The notes: generated by a model from the sequence alone, not told the origin. 64,000 bases of DNA from Pogonophryne albipinna (GCA_028583405.1 CM053249.1:39467759-39531758); one strand, 5' to 3'. Positions 32,506-43,276 are shown, numbered from the stretch's first letter. Program-made: numbers and translations.

Positions 32506-33398
32506 CCTGTTGTTGCCCTAGCACCCTGGCAATAAGGGAAGCAGTCACACGCTTTGACCTCAGGACAGCTTCAAAGTTGCTGGCAGTCAACCTTCCTTTC
32601 CTGAACAAATGCCAGTTTGGGTTGGTTCGCTGACCAGTGGTAGCCACCTGAATTGCCTCTGTTGCTCCTCAGACAATGCCATGCTTGCCACAATTGCCTC
32701 AGGTCCCTGATGCCCAACAGCTTTGAGAATTTCAGGAACAGTAAGTGTTTCCAAGCTGTAGTGTTCCTCTTCTGGCTCGGGGGAGAGAAGCCAAGACATT
32801 CCTGAGAACCTGCCCCCGAGTCTGTCCCTCAGCCAGTCACGATCTTCGGAGGTGGGCTCTCTTGTCAGCGGGTTGAATGAGTTATTGGTTGGAGGAATTA
32901 GCTCCTCCACTGAATGTGTACGTTTAGCTGCCTTTGGCTTCTTCCACTGACAGGGGGTGTCAGTGCAGCTGAAATTGTGGATGGCAAAGATGGCTAATGC
33001 AGCCGCATGACTGCATTTCCATTCTCCACATGGGCATTCACATTTTGTGGAGAGAATTCCCTCTTCTCCTGTAGATACCTGTGGTGGTGGGATTGTTTTA
33101 TTATTTAAAATATATTTACATTTGTAATGCCTTCCCAATTATAAAATGGATTTGTTGATGGGAATTAATGTCACTAATGTGAATAAATTAACTCTTGGTT
33201 AACGGTACTCTTGCTATCACTACTCACCGACACTCTATACACCTTGTCCCTCATGCTAGCCCTGACAACACCGGTAAGCACACCTTCATCTAGGCAGCAC
33301 TGCTGTACGTGTCCTGACTTGTAGTGGTTCTCTCTTCTATCTACACTCTTCTTGTCATCTTTGTAAAATGATATCAGACTGGTAATTGACACAGCCAT
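32506..33398 (-). pseudogene. SWIM zinc-finger protein with truncated YqaJ nuclease domain
   Basis: Exon 1 (33398-33228) starts MAVSITSLISFYKDD and ends VVRASMRDKVYRVS at a gtgagt donor. Exon 2 starts at 33078 with VSTGEEGILSTK and has CECPCGEWKCSHAAALAIF, a SWIM finger (CxC...CxH). After a Glu/Pro-rich linker, a one-base shift near 32650 leads to NPNWHLFRKGRLTASNFEAV, the opening motif of YqaJ-type phage recombinase/exonuclease domains. The match ends at LGQQQALD, before the catalytic Asp/Glu residues. SWIM fingers bind DNA or protein; YqaJ domains are PD-(D/E)xK-fold nucleases. It is the first gene inside the right end of the element. Confidence 0.75.
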
Positions 33399-33775
33399 GA
33401 CTTCTAGTTAAATTCAGTGTGGCTCAAATGAAAAGCTTTGTTAAAATATGTAAGCGTGCAAAAGTCAGTTGGAACGATCTTAAGTTGGCGTGACGTTGAA
33501 GTCGTGCGACCCTGCTGTTCTCGCTTGTAGTTCGTTTATAGCGTTACCATTTTGCTTCTGGTGACTAGATTTATGATTCGAAAATTATAAAAGTAGGGTA
33601 GACATGTGGAGATTATCCGGCTGAACAAAACGTGATCCCTCTCTTAAATGTGTGTCAACCACAGACCTTATTTCGAGCTATTTTCCAAAATCCTACTGAG
33701 AAATCTCATTGCTTTTTGACGAAGGAACCGGAAGAAGTTTACTTCCAGGTTTTAGGACGCGTCACTGCGGTTCTC
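33399..33775 (-). promoter_or_regulatory. Probable 5' leader/promoter of the composite element
   Basis: The 380 bp between the right terminal repeat and the first Met have no frame of note. By position this would hold the promoter. No clear TATA box was found. Confidence 0.35.
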
Positions 33776-34027
33776 TATTGAGCAGAGCATATTAAGACCA
33801 AAACTCATGTACAACAACTTCCTTACTTGCAATAAATAAGCACTAATTAGAGGGTTATTGATGAAAAACTCAATTAATGGCTTATTACTTGTAGAATACG
33901 GTCATATAGAATAAGGCATTAATAAGTGTTTTATAATGACTACTAAAGAGCCAATATACTGCTAATATGCATGTTAATTAACAACTAGTTGATGGTTAAT
34001 TTGTGTACCTTAATATAAAGTGTTACC
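33776..34027 (-). repeat. Right terminal inverted repeat of the 13.4-kb element
   Basis: About 250 bp from attgagcagagcatattaag to gtgttacc. The outer 175 bp match the left end, and the whole 250 bp match the solo copy at 59.33-59.58 kb, which shows the full terminal unit. Confidence 0.85.
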
Positions 34028-34035
34028 TCCAGTTC

Positions 34036-34920
34036 TGATAGTTATGGATTTATGTCAACAACTCATATTATGGTCATTTTGGGGTTTTGCTTGTTTTTGA
34101 ACAAAGTATTGGGGGGGGCAGGCATTCCTGCTGTGTCTTTCAGAGCTGGTGAGGATTTCTCGAACTGACATCCTCATAATGTCTGGGGGTTCTTGGTTGA
34201 TTTTCCCAGGAAGTGTTCAGAGTGCTGAGGTTGTCCTCGTGTTGTCCCGCTCTCATGTAGCTCTAACAGGAACCTAGACTGGGGAGGTTTTACTGTCTCT
34301 GTATGGGGGATGTCCTTGTGTCCTGCGTGCATCACCTGATGACTCATACTTTGTTTTGTCCTTCTCTGATCAGAGTTCAGATCAGTGTGAGGGTCACTTT
34401 TTCATCGCACATTCAAATAGATTTTTCAGTGAGACCTGTAGAGACACTGTTTCAGTAGTTGAGTCTACTGGAGATAATAGCATGGACAAGTTTGACCAAA
34501 TTCTGCTGGGATGCACGTCCTTTCATTGATATATTCTTATGGTGATTGTAGACACACTTTGTAATTGTATAAATGAGACTGTTCAGAGTCCATGAATACA
34601 CCTAGATATCTGGCGCTTTCCATTGTTTGAACATTGCAGACTGAAGCTCAGAGCTGACTTTAATTCGTTCTTCCTTGGCTCCAAAAACACTTAACATTCT
34701 CACACATCCAGTCATTGATTTGTTCTATGCCCTTACTCAGCGCTTGAATTTGATCATAGTCCTCTCATGATATGGTTATGTAAAGTGTTGTGTTGTCTGC
34801 ATAGCTATGTTGACTCATGTTGTTGTTTTCCATAGGCTGAGCATGTCGTTGTTAAAGACAAGAGGCCCCAGGATGGAAAAAACGTCAGTAGATTCAGAGA
34901 TGAAGTCTCTTTGCTATTGA
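34036..34920 (-). pseudogene. Decayed L2/Rex-like LINE RT fragment
   Basis: On minus, in shifting frames, one reads a TTQH/HNHI block in the place of an L2-type QLYITI, then CVRMLSVFGAKEERIKVSS, ARYLGVFMDSEQSH, QQNLVKLVHAIISSRLNY and GLTEKS. This is the order of the RT thumb and C-terminal region of fish L2/Rex-like LINEs. Many stops and shifts. It is the right flank of the 13.4-kb element. Confidence 0.65.
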
Positions 34921-35070
34921 GAGCTGTAAAGTAATCTATGAAAACTCCTAACAACTCTAATCATCTACATATATTAGTTGAGCTGGAAGACAGATTAGCA
35001 CCTCTCATCCACCACATTCTGCATCTACTGATTACAACTAGGCTTTCATTCTGGCTTCACACTCAAGGGT

Positions 35071-35926
35071 ATCCTTGTCTTTTACCTGCCATTAAAAAGC
35101 AGTAGTAATGATAAGACAATTAGCTGGCAAATTTCAATTAGTGAGCCTTAATAAGCCATTACGAGCTGTCTGTTCCAAATGATCACTAGAGACGAGCGAA
35201 CTAAGCGCTGTAAATGCCACTGTAGGGGGTGTACTTTAAACTCAACCATTTCACACTCTCCCTTGTAATAATGAGAGCTGAGGTGAATTTATTACATGAC
35301 ACTTAATTGCAATGCAGAAGTAACCCAACATTGATTTGTTAATAGGGCAAAGACCCTGAGTCTGGTGCTTTTCTTCCTGCCTGGCAGTCAATTTCATAGC
35401 GCTCAGCCAATAGTAATCTGGTAATCATTTCTCCCTCCTGCAACTCCTTTGCCTACTCAGAGAAATCCTCACATTTAACATTGACTCTAATTGAATATCC
35501 TTGTCTTTTACCTGCCATTAAAATGCAGTAGTAATGATAAGACAATTAGCTGGCAAATTTCAATTAGTGAGCCTTAATAAGCCATTACGAGCTGTCTGTT
35601 CCAAATGATCACTGGAGACGAGCGAACTAAGCGCTGTAAATGCCACTGTAGGGGGTGTACTTTAAACTCAGCCATTTCACACTCTCCCTTGTAATAATGA
35701 GAGCTGAGGTGAATTTATTACATGACACTTAATTGCAATGCAGAAGTACTGTAACCCAACATTGATTTGTTAATAGGGCAAAGACCCTGAGTCTGGTGCT
35801 TTTCTTCCTGCCTGGCAGTCAATTTCATAACGCTCAGCCAATAGTAATCTGGTAATCATTTCTCCCTCCTGCAACTCCTTTGCCTACTCAGAGAAATCCT
35901 CACATTTAACATTGACTCTAATTGAA
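35071..35926. repeat. Tandem duplication of a ~425-bp non-coding block
   Basis: Copy 1 (35071-35495) and copy 2 (35496-35926) are almost identical; the differences seen are a few substitutions and small indels such as an added ctgta. The block has no frame, no terminal repeats and several TAATTG/TTAATTAG words. It could be a duplicated regulatory sequence or a satellite seed. Confidence 0.95.
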
Positions 35927-36068
35927 TATCCATGTGCTTGACTTGTTTTTAAACCACCTTCTGACAAATGTAATTACACATTTGGCCATGCACTGAACAT
36001 ACTTTGTGTTTCTGATGTCCACATGAGCATACATCACACTTTATCTTATAGGAGCACAACAGCAGGCC

Positions 36069-36300
36069 TTTAACCTGTTAAGCCTCAAGCCTGTTTGTCA
36101 GGTCTCAGGCTCGAAAATGACATTCCCAGAACAAATGACTATAACTTCACTTCTAAAAGGGGTAAATTAATAATCTTTTTTGTCAAAGCAATGATAAACC
36201 TGTGAGTTGGATGTAGAAAAGTCAGAATCAATAGAAATGTTTTTATTTTAAAGTAAATTCAGATTTAACATAGTAAAACAATTTAAATTAAAACTGTGGT
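36069..36300. mobile_element. Fragment of the TTAA element family at 56.6-58.7 kb
   Basis: TTAACCTGTTAAGCCTCAAG and the following 220 bp match, in reverse complement, the right end of the TTAA-flanked element at 58.44-58.66 kb. Only this end is recognised. Confidence 0.75.
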
Positions 36301-37030
36301 CACAGAAGTGCGCGCAGTGATGAGCGGGCCCTCATGTCCGTGCGCCTGTCGGGGAGGGCAGCCGGTCGTCCCGGCGTCAAGCAGACGCGCGTGAGTCCTC
36401 CGAAATGAGCCGTTTGTCATTTCTCAAATGTTCGCGTCCCAGACTCCCAGGTCCTCCGGCAGCGACCCGGAAACGGATGTCGGCGTGCCGTCTCGAAGGA
36501 AAACAAATTTCTCTAAAGGCTCGTCGAGGATCGATTATCGAGGAGGCTGTCTGGAGGAGCTGTAACCGAGGATACACTGATTTAGAGGAGAGAGGAGTCT
36601 CTCTGGAGGAGCTATAACCGAGGGTACACTGACGTATTCTCCGGAGTCGATTTCAGCCAACAGTGAAGGTTAAAAATGGTGTGACGCATGGCTGGACTTG
36701 TGTCAACGAAGCAAAGCTCTGCAAACTGTTCCCGTTGTGATTATAAGTTATTTAAGATGATGAAATGTGCATCAGAGTTTCTGCCCTTTACCGTTTGTTT
36801 ACTCACTCATCACATCTCCCCTGGATGTTAGGCTATTTAATACAACTGCTTTCATTGTGACGCGATGTTTACAGTGAGAACAGCTGCTGAGGTCAGTGCA
36901 GAAAAAAGAACAGTGTGTATAATATATATCGCTCAAGAATATATGTAACAGGCCTACATTTCACAGATATTTTTCATGAAGCCATATAGTGCTTCACATA
37001 ATAACATATACAAGGGCTGTAGCCTGATAT
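36301..37030. other. GC-richer segment, no defended gene
   Basis: 36300-36660 is GC-rich with CpGs and a 70-codon plus frame from 36405 (MSRLSFLKCSRPRLPGPPAA). It also repeats ggaggagctgtaaccgagg/ggaggagctataaccgaggg. It may be the inner, formerly coding part of the adjacent TTAA element. No known motif. Confidence 0.35.
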
Positions 37031-37113
37031 TTATGATATGCTGTGTGTTGTGGAGGGATAGGTGTATGTTGTAATGAATATGCCGCCAGCAAAGGGCGTT
37101 GTTGGACTAACAG

Positions 37114-37115
<2 letters not shown>

Positions 37116-37197
<82 letters not shown>
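37116..37197. repeat. (GT)n microsatellite, ~40 units
   Basis: Uninterrupted GT dinucleotide run of about 80 bp. Confidence 0.98.
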
Positions 37198-37199
<2 letters not shown>

Positions 37200-37244
37200 G
37201 ATTTGCCAGGCAGACAGGCAGGTCTCAGTAGCTTATCTGACATA

Positions 37245-37870
37245 TAAATGTTCAAATATTGTACATTCTCCGTTAGCCTACGAGCTCCCCGTTTGAGCAA
37301 AGGACTATTCCTTCTCAATGTAGCATGACATTGGATATGCGCTTAACTTGTCCTGGATTGGAATTTTTCCGAACATTTTGCAAAAAATGTGCTTAAAATG
37401 CATGAAAAACACAAATCTTTGAAAATTCACGACTTTCTGGGGGGCGGGGCTAATGGAAGGCAATTTGAAATATGTCCAGATTCATAAGAGCAATGTATAT
37501 ACAGCGTTTCGTGAATATCGGTAAAACTATATGCGAGTAGTTTGTAGTAATTTGCGACATGTAAATCGTCAAATTGTATATTCTCCGTTAGCTTACGATC
37601 TCCACGATTGAGCTATCAAACATCTTCTTCGCAATTTAGAATCACATTTAATATGGGCTGAACTTGTCCTGGGTTGGAATTTTTCAGATCATTCCCCTAG
37701 GAGGAGTTTGCAAAAATGTCCTTAAAATGGCCGACTTTCTCGAGGGCGGGGCTAATGGAAGCTAATTAGAAATATGTCCGCAATTTCCTGAGGAATGTCT
37801 GTGCCAAAATTCGTGAAGTTCGGAGAAACTATATGTGACTACCATAGGGCGCTACTGAGCAGTTTAATAA
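37245..37870. repeat. Two-copy ~315-bp tandem repeat (GGGCGGGGCTAATGGAAG family)
   Basis: Both copies contain attctccgttagc(c/t)tacga, aacttgtcctggattggaat or tcctgggttggaat and ggcggggctaatggaag. They start near 37248 and 37565. The DIRS element inserted into the right part; related flank (ctcgagttataaatgggtgg) continues to about 44340. Confidence 0.75.
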
Positions 37871-38025
37871 AAAAAATTACGTTTCATGTGTCCCAAGTTT
37901 TGCGTCCGAAGCTCATTTAAAAAAAAAAAAGTATAGGCCACGCCCACATTCTGCATTTGTTGCGACACTTGAAATCTATAGGTTACTTACGTAACCCCAG
38001 TTCTCAGAGTAACATGAAGTGAGAT

Positions 38026-38197
38026 GTCTCACTATGGGATGCGCCTCAACGCGTATGCAAACAGAAGCATCAATCTCATTACGCCAATCCTGATTGGCTG
38101 GTGATCTTGACGTCAACGTCAGGGAATCCACCCACCCTTTAAGTAGCTTGCGCTACGACGCAGCGTCATTCAAAATAAGCACCTCTTCTCGCTTCGC
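38026..38197 (+). repeat. Left inverted terminal repeat of DIRS
   Basis: tctcactatgggatgcgcct through gcaccttcttctcgc-like end is the reverse complement of 43740-43884, with two short extra inserts (for example atcaatctcatt). Confidence 0.9.
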
Positions 38198-38218
38198 CTT
38201 AGCAAGAAGGGCCGTCTG

Positions 38219-38321
38219 GTGAGACATCTCACTTCATGTTACTCTGAGAACTGGGGTTACGTAAGTAACCTATAGTTCTCATTCATAACACTCCGTTCGA
38301 TGTCTCACTATGGGATATTGA
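38219..38321. repeat. Internal complementary region (ICR) of DIRS
   Basis: 38221-38275 is the reverse complement of the left outer end (37976-38033); 38275-38321 is the reverse complement of the right outer end (43868-43909). The join is at ctatag|ttctc with GTT shared. Confidence 0.9.
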
Positions 38322-38376
38322 AACTCCCGTATTGCTAGACATGCTTATCTCGAAAATCACGAAAAACAACCAGAAC

Positions 38377-39430
38377 TTAACAGGTAGAACTCTGTCTCAA
38401 CACGGGACCCAGCACTGCGCGGGCCACACTTGGAGAAGAGACATCTAGCCTGTAAAAGCGGACAAAAGTGAGCGGTGAGGACCAGCTCGCTGCTACACAA
38501 ATGTCTTGGATGGAAACACCCTTGAACAAAGCCCAGGATGTAGCCAGTCCACGAGTAGAATGAGCACGCAGGCCCGTTGGTGCCTGCAAACCCTGACTCG
38601 TATAAGCCAGAGCAATCGCTTCCACAATCCAGTGGGAGAGCCGTTGCCTGGTAACGGGCTTGCCCTTCTGAGGGTTAGCCCAGGATACAAAGAGTTGGTC
38701 ATTACAACGAAACTCTTTTGACCTGTCCATATAGATGCGTAAAGCACAAACTGGACACAGCAAATTTGGCCGCTGTTCCTCAGAGGAACACAGCGGCGGA
38801 GGAAATGCCACAATGTCAATGGGGGTACATGAGCCAACCACCTTAGGTATAAAGGCAGGGTTGGGCTTCAGCAACACTCTCGTTTGCCCTGGGGAAAACT
38901 GAGTGCATGAAGGATGTACAGAGAGCGCATGAATGTCACTGACTCGCTTGGCAGATGCCAGAGCCAGTAACAACACTGTCTTTAGTGACAGATGTTTCAT
39001 GTCAGCTTCTTCCAGGGGTTCAAATGGAGGTCGAGTGAGCCAATCTAAAACCACTGCCAAGTCCCATAAGGGCACCAGTGACCTGGAAACAGGGAGGAGC
39101 CTGTGAGCCCCTTTCATAAAAACGGCAGACCAAAGGATGTTGGCTAGCCGTCTTTCCCTCAAAGCCCACATGGCATGCAGCAATAGCAGCCAGGTACACT
39201 TTGATCGTAGAGAAAGCTCTGTGTTTATCAATTAAGTCCTGTAGAAATGATAAAATCACCCTGACAGGACATTGAAAAGAGATGTGTCCTTTTTGAAGGC
39301 ACCACTCCTCAAACACCCTCCACTTACAGTCATAGAGAGACCTGGTGGAGGAAGCTCTTGCACTCTGAATAGTGCTTATCACCTTCTGAGGGAGCCCCAC
39401 TGTATTCAGATTGTACCACTCACGGGCCAG
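38377..39430 (-). pseudogene. DIRS tyrosine recombinase
   Basis: The N-terminal core-binding part (STRSLYDCKWRVFEEWCL; RAFSTIKVYLAAIAACHVGF) is in one frame to about 39110-39230. The catalytic part is in another, ending at 38377. The catalytic part has Arg (ALASAKRVSDIHAL), His-x-x-Arg (RAHSTRGLATSWA) and the Tyr nucleophile (FVRFYRLDV), so all key residues are present. It would join circular element DNA to target DNA. The frame change between the two parts is the only defect seen. Confidence 0.88.
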
Positions 39431-40368
39431 GCCCATAGTGCCAAGCGCTCTGGGTGTGGGTGAAAGATCGCCCCCCCCGCCTGAGACAGTATGTCCCTGC
39501 ATAGTGGGAGCTGCCACGGCTGCCCGCACAGCAGCTGATATATCTCCGCCAGCCAGTACATTGCAGGCCAGTGCGGAGCTATCAGGATAAGTGTGTGGCG
39601 TTGTTCTCTCACTCTGGCCGGAGTTGGGGGTATCAGAGCCAGGGGTGGGAACGCGTACAGAAGGACCGGAGGCCAAACGTGCGCGAGCGCGTCCACGCCT
39701 AACGGTGCGTTTAAATCGCGCATTGAAAAGAACAGCTGACATTGAGCATTTTCTTTTGATGCGAACAGATCTACCGCGGCTCGGCCGTAACGCACCCACA
39801 GCTGACTCACAATCATTGGATGTAGAGACCAGTCTGCATATAGTGGTGCACCTCTGGACAGCAGATCTGCTCCGAGGTTCATCACTCCTGGTACGTGCGT
39901 CGCTCTCAGAGAGAGGAGACGTCCGCAGCTCCATAAGATCAGTTTGCGTGCCAGCATGTGTAACTGGAGAGAATGCAAACCCCCTTGGCGGTTTATATAC
40001 GATATTGTGGTCGTGTTGTCTGTCCTCACGAGGACATGATGTCCTCTGAGAAAAGGCAGAAAGCGTTTCAGGGTGAGGAACACCGCTAAAAGCTCCAGAT
40101 AATTTATGTGTGACCGTTGGAGGTCTCTGCTCCAGAGACCCCTCACAGGTCGACCTTCGTATATACCCCCCCAGCCCGTCAGACATGCGTCTGTGGTGAC
40201 CACCTTCCGCGATAGGACAGCACCCATAGGCACGCCCCGTACTAGAAAAGTCGGGTGTAGCCAGTGGCGCAGTGCCATTACGCATTTCATAGTGACCATC
40301 ACTCTCCGCGCGCCATGACGCGCGGGGTCCAATCTGAGGGCAGCTACCCAGCGCTGAAACTCCCTCAT
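39406..40368 (-). CDS. DIRS RT connection and RNase H domain
   Basis: A 320-residue open frame. It starts in the RT thumb/connection (REFQRWVAALRLDPARHG), then RNase H with Asp (VVTTDACLTGWGG), Glu (HINYLELLAVFLTLKRF) and Asp (LVRTDNTTTISYINRQGG), then THVPGVMNLGADLLSRG and a linker to the recombinase. RNase H removes the RNA strand during reverse transcription. The frame is intact, although the RT upstream is shifted. Confidence 0.9.
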   Translation of the reverse strand: MREFQRWVAALRLDPARHGARRVMVTMKCVMALRHWLHPTFLVRGVPMGAVLSRKVVTTDACLTGWGGIYEGRPVRGLWSRDLQRSHINYLELLAVFLTLKRFLPFLRGHHVLVRTDNTTTISYINRQGGLHSLQLHMLARKLILWSCGRLLSLRATHVPGVMNLGADLLSRGAPLYADWSLHPMIVSQLWVRYGRAAVDLFASKENAQCQLFFSMRDLNAPLGVDALAHVWPPVLLYAFPPLALIPPTPARVREQRHTLILIAPHWPAMYWLAEIYQLLCGQPWQLPLCRDILSQAGGAIFHPHPERLALWAWPVSGTI

Positions 40369-41091
40369 GTAAGAATACAGTCTGGGCTGGGGACAACATG
40401 CTCTTTTCTGTGTTTATTACGAAAACCAGGTCGAGCAGGTGTTTTACGAGGACATTCGTCTGCGTAATAGCCTCTTGCTCCGACTATGCGAGAAGGAGCC
40501 AATCGTCAGATAAGTTGCCAGGCGAATACCCTGTTGTCTTAACGGGGCTATCGCGGCTTCCGTACACCGTACAAACACTCGCGGGCTGAGAGACAGACCG
40601 AAGGGAAGTACTCTGTACTCGTAACAGACACCCTGAAAGGCGAACCTCAGATATTTCCTGTGTGGGTAATATACTGGGATGTGGAAATACGCATCTTTCA
40701 GGTCGACTGATGTGAACCAGTCGTTTTGGCGCACGAGACGCAACAGAGATGTGTGAGTGAGCATTCTGAATTTGTATCTTTTGAGATATTTGTTCAGAGC
40801 TCTCAAATCTAGTATAGGCTGAATTCCGTTCCCTCCCCGTTTGGGAACGAGGAAATACTTGGAATAAAAGCCGCTCTGACTCTGTTCGGAGGGTATTATA
40901 GATATAGCCTTCTTTTCTAGTAGCGAGAAAATCTCTTGCTCTAGAATATGGGCCGACTCTCCCCGGGCCTGTGAATACAGAATGCCCGAGAAGTGAGGGG
41001 GGGGTGACAGCGAATTGGAGCCGGAGCCCCGTGTTACTGTCTTGAAAACCCAAGCAGAATCTGTGAGCATCCTCCACTTTTCGCTTCTCAA
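40369..41091 (-). pseudogene. DIRS reverse transcriptase, shifted at the active site
   Basis: Open from 41091: FSLLEKKAISIIPSEQSQSG, FLVPKRGGNGIQPILDLRAL, DWFTSVDLKDAYFHIPVYYP (first Asp), FAFQGVCYEYRVLPFGLSLS. At IRLATYL one base is missing exactly before the Asp-Asp pair, so the frame ends at 40444. The next frame continues DDWLLLA then meets TAG near 40487 and goes on NVLVKHLLDLVFVINTEKS. The loss at the catalytic pair makes it inactive unless frameshifting occurs. Confidence 0.88.
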
Positions 41092-41641
41092 AGCGAGCGG
41101 AGATGTCAGCTCTGTCGTCTGCCCTCAGTGTCTCTATTTGTTGTGTTATGGAGCCCTCTAGTGTCTGAACACGGTGGTACCCCAGGTTGACAACCCCGGC
41201 CGACACTGCGCATGCGCGTGGCGGTGGTGCCTTCACAATCCCGTCTATTGTCCGCCTTTTGAGAGAGGCCGTAGCCGCTCTCAAAAGAGGGGCAGACGAC
41301 AGACTGTTTATTGTTTATATTGTTTTTCTTTTCATTTGTATTGACTGCGCCCTTGGCTTCAAGCCTGGAAACGACAGTGGAAAATGATTTATTTTGAAAC
41401 AACAATGATGACATGTGTTTGTGTGACTTAAACAGGCAGCGGAACTTGCTGTCTTTGATGTTAAGTCCATTTCCCTGATGGCGCGAACTTGAGGATGACG
41501 TTCTGGCATCACTCGAGGCGGCGGGAAGATGGGGGCATGGTGGCACCCCGAAAACACATGAGCATCCAACACTGGAACGTGCTCTGGAGCTGGGGAACAG
41601 GGAACTTCCAGCTCCTTCATCGAGGAGAGGAGAGGAGGCGG
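41092..41641 (-). other. DIRS gag-RT junction region
   Basis: No frame runs clean through here on minus. A Ser-rich frame overlaps it, and the RT N-terminal linker is probably encoded with shifts. Confidence 0.45.
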
Positions 41642-43276
41642 TCAGGCCGCCCGCTTCTTCTTCCTCGCCTGGTGGCTGAAAACCTGTGTCGGCTGTGCCT
41701 GAGCGGCAGCTGCCGGGACCGGAAATTTTCTTGGCCAGCTCCCTCTTGCCTCGTGTCTGGGCTGGGGACCCGGGACGGGCTGCGGTCTCTGCTGCTTCGG
41801 TATTTTGAACCGGACAGGACGTGAGACAGCTTGGGTGAAGGCCTGCCGCGGGACCATTGGAGGTGGCGGCTGGACCCTTCGGGGGAGACAGAGCTGGAGA
41901 GCCTCGTCTCCCTTCCTTTTTGACTCGCACCTCAGCTGCATTGAAGCTAGAGCGGAGCCAAATATGCCCTCGGGAACAATAGGCATGTCCAGAACATCCT
42001 ATTTTTCCCGGTCTGGAAGGTTGGTCAGGTTGAGCCACCTGGCTCTCTCCTGTACCACCATCATTCCCAGCGCTTTGCCCGTGGCTTGGACTGCGCAGCG
42101 CTGCACACAGAGGCAAATGTCCGTGATCGCTGCGATCTCGTCCCACACGGCAGGCTCAGGTCTGCTCGACATGTCCTCGCAAAGCTCCGCCTGGTAGGCG
42201 GTCAGCAGCGAGGAGACGTTGAGAGCCCTGGCGGACAAAGCTGCGGCTTTATAGGCCCGTTCGGTCATCGCTGACTGGAACCGGTCTGCCTTTGCCGGTA
42301 GCATGGGGTTCCTGCTTGGTGTCGAAGCCAGCCTCGGTTGGAGGTGGGCTGCCACCAGCGGTTCCATGGGCGGCATGCGGAGCAGGCCGAGCCTCTCCAT
42401 ACCGTCACAGTCCAGGGAGGAGGCACCCTGGATAGGGGCCTTGTTGCTGAAGGGACGGTCTCTCCACGAGACCGACACCTCGTCCAGCATCTCCGGAAAG
42501 ACTGGAAGGAGCTGCCTCTTCGTCCTCGCTGCTTGGGGCAAGTTCTTCCCCTCGTAGCGAGATCTGGAGGTCTCCTTGGCCACTTCAGGCCATGGGATGT
42601 CCAGCCTGGACGCAGCGCGTTGACACACGGCCTGCAAGTCCATGCTTAGGACGGGCGAAGCTGGTGTGCTCTCGCCCGGGTGAGCGGACATCGCTCCCGG
42701 CTTTGCAGCCTGAGCCGATGAAACGAAGATGTCATCCCCATCCGAGTCAGACAGGAGGAACTCAGAGGCATCTTCTTCGTCCTCCATGTAGTCCAACTCC
42801 AGGACATCCTCCGCGGGTGGAACCATGGTGAGGTCCAATTGGGAGCCCCGGCTTGACACAGCGCGGGGCTCCGCTCTCGCGGCTCTTGCCGCCACCGGGT
42901 CCCAGCCTGAAACGGCGTGGGGCTCCGGTTCAGCGGCTGTCGCCGTTGTTGAGCCCCAGTCTGACACAGCGCGGGGCTCAATCTCTGCGGCGGACGCCAC
43001 CATGTCTTGATTGCCGGACGGCGAATCAGCGGACATGAGGGGGTCCTGTCCCGACAAGCTAGCTTGGCGTGCTAACCGTCGGCGGAGGCTCTTCATGGTG
43101 AAGCGGGTACAATGCCCGCACGAGCCGGGGTTATCGATAGCCTCCCGGGCGTGTTCCAGCCCGAGGCAGGACGAGCAGACCTGGTGTGAGTCTGTGCCTG
43201 AAATCTTAAACCCGCAGCGGCATAGCCGGGCCTCCGAGTCCCTGACTCCTCTGGTGTGAGGGAGAGAAGAGTCCAT
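41642..43276 (-). pseudogene. DIRS gag-like protein with an in-frame amber codon
   Basis: From Met 43276: an N-terminal Cys/His cluster (ARLCRCGFKISGTDS, HQVCSSCLGLEHA, CGHC) suggests metal binding. Then comes an acidic region rich in Ser/Asp and a conserved block (PWPEVAKETSRSRYEGKNLP). TAG at 41999-42001 interrupts the frame, which continues without shift as DVLDMPIVPEGIFGSALASM to a Lys-rich end (HQARKKKRAA) at 41642. About 544 codons in all. Confidence 0.8.

Larger units (their letters stand above)
20603..34027 (-). mobile_element. 13.4-kb composite DNA transposon: SWIM/YqaJ, integrase, Ulp1
   Basis: The left end GGTAACACTTTATATTAAGG and right end CCTTAATATAAAGTGTTACC are exact inverted repeats, and about 95% similarity continues for about 175 bp. 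Both ends are flanked by the perfect 8-bp duplication tccagttc (20595-20602 and 34028-34035), so the whole interval behaved as one insertion. Its minus strand carries, in transcription order, a SWIM/YqaJ gene starting 380 bp inside the right end, a Ginger-like integrase and a Ulp1 protease ending close to the left end. Nested later insertions are a hAT scrap, a Myb-bearing MITE, a hAT with an L2 and a piggyBac-like MITE; net length is about 7 kb. Fish Zisupton elements are multi-exon with 8-bp duplications, but I do not recall this gene set there; superfamily unresolved. Confidence 0.8.

Noticed and set aside
36405..36617. First exon of a host gene in a GC-rich patch
   Set aside because: No donor or homologous motif, and it adjoins a fragment of a TTAA-flanked element, so element sequence is more likely.
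37043..37318. Open frames of alternating Cys-Val or His-Thr
   Set aside because: They are translations of the (GT)n microsatellite.
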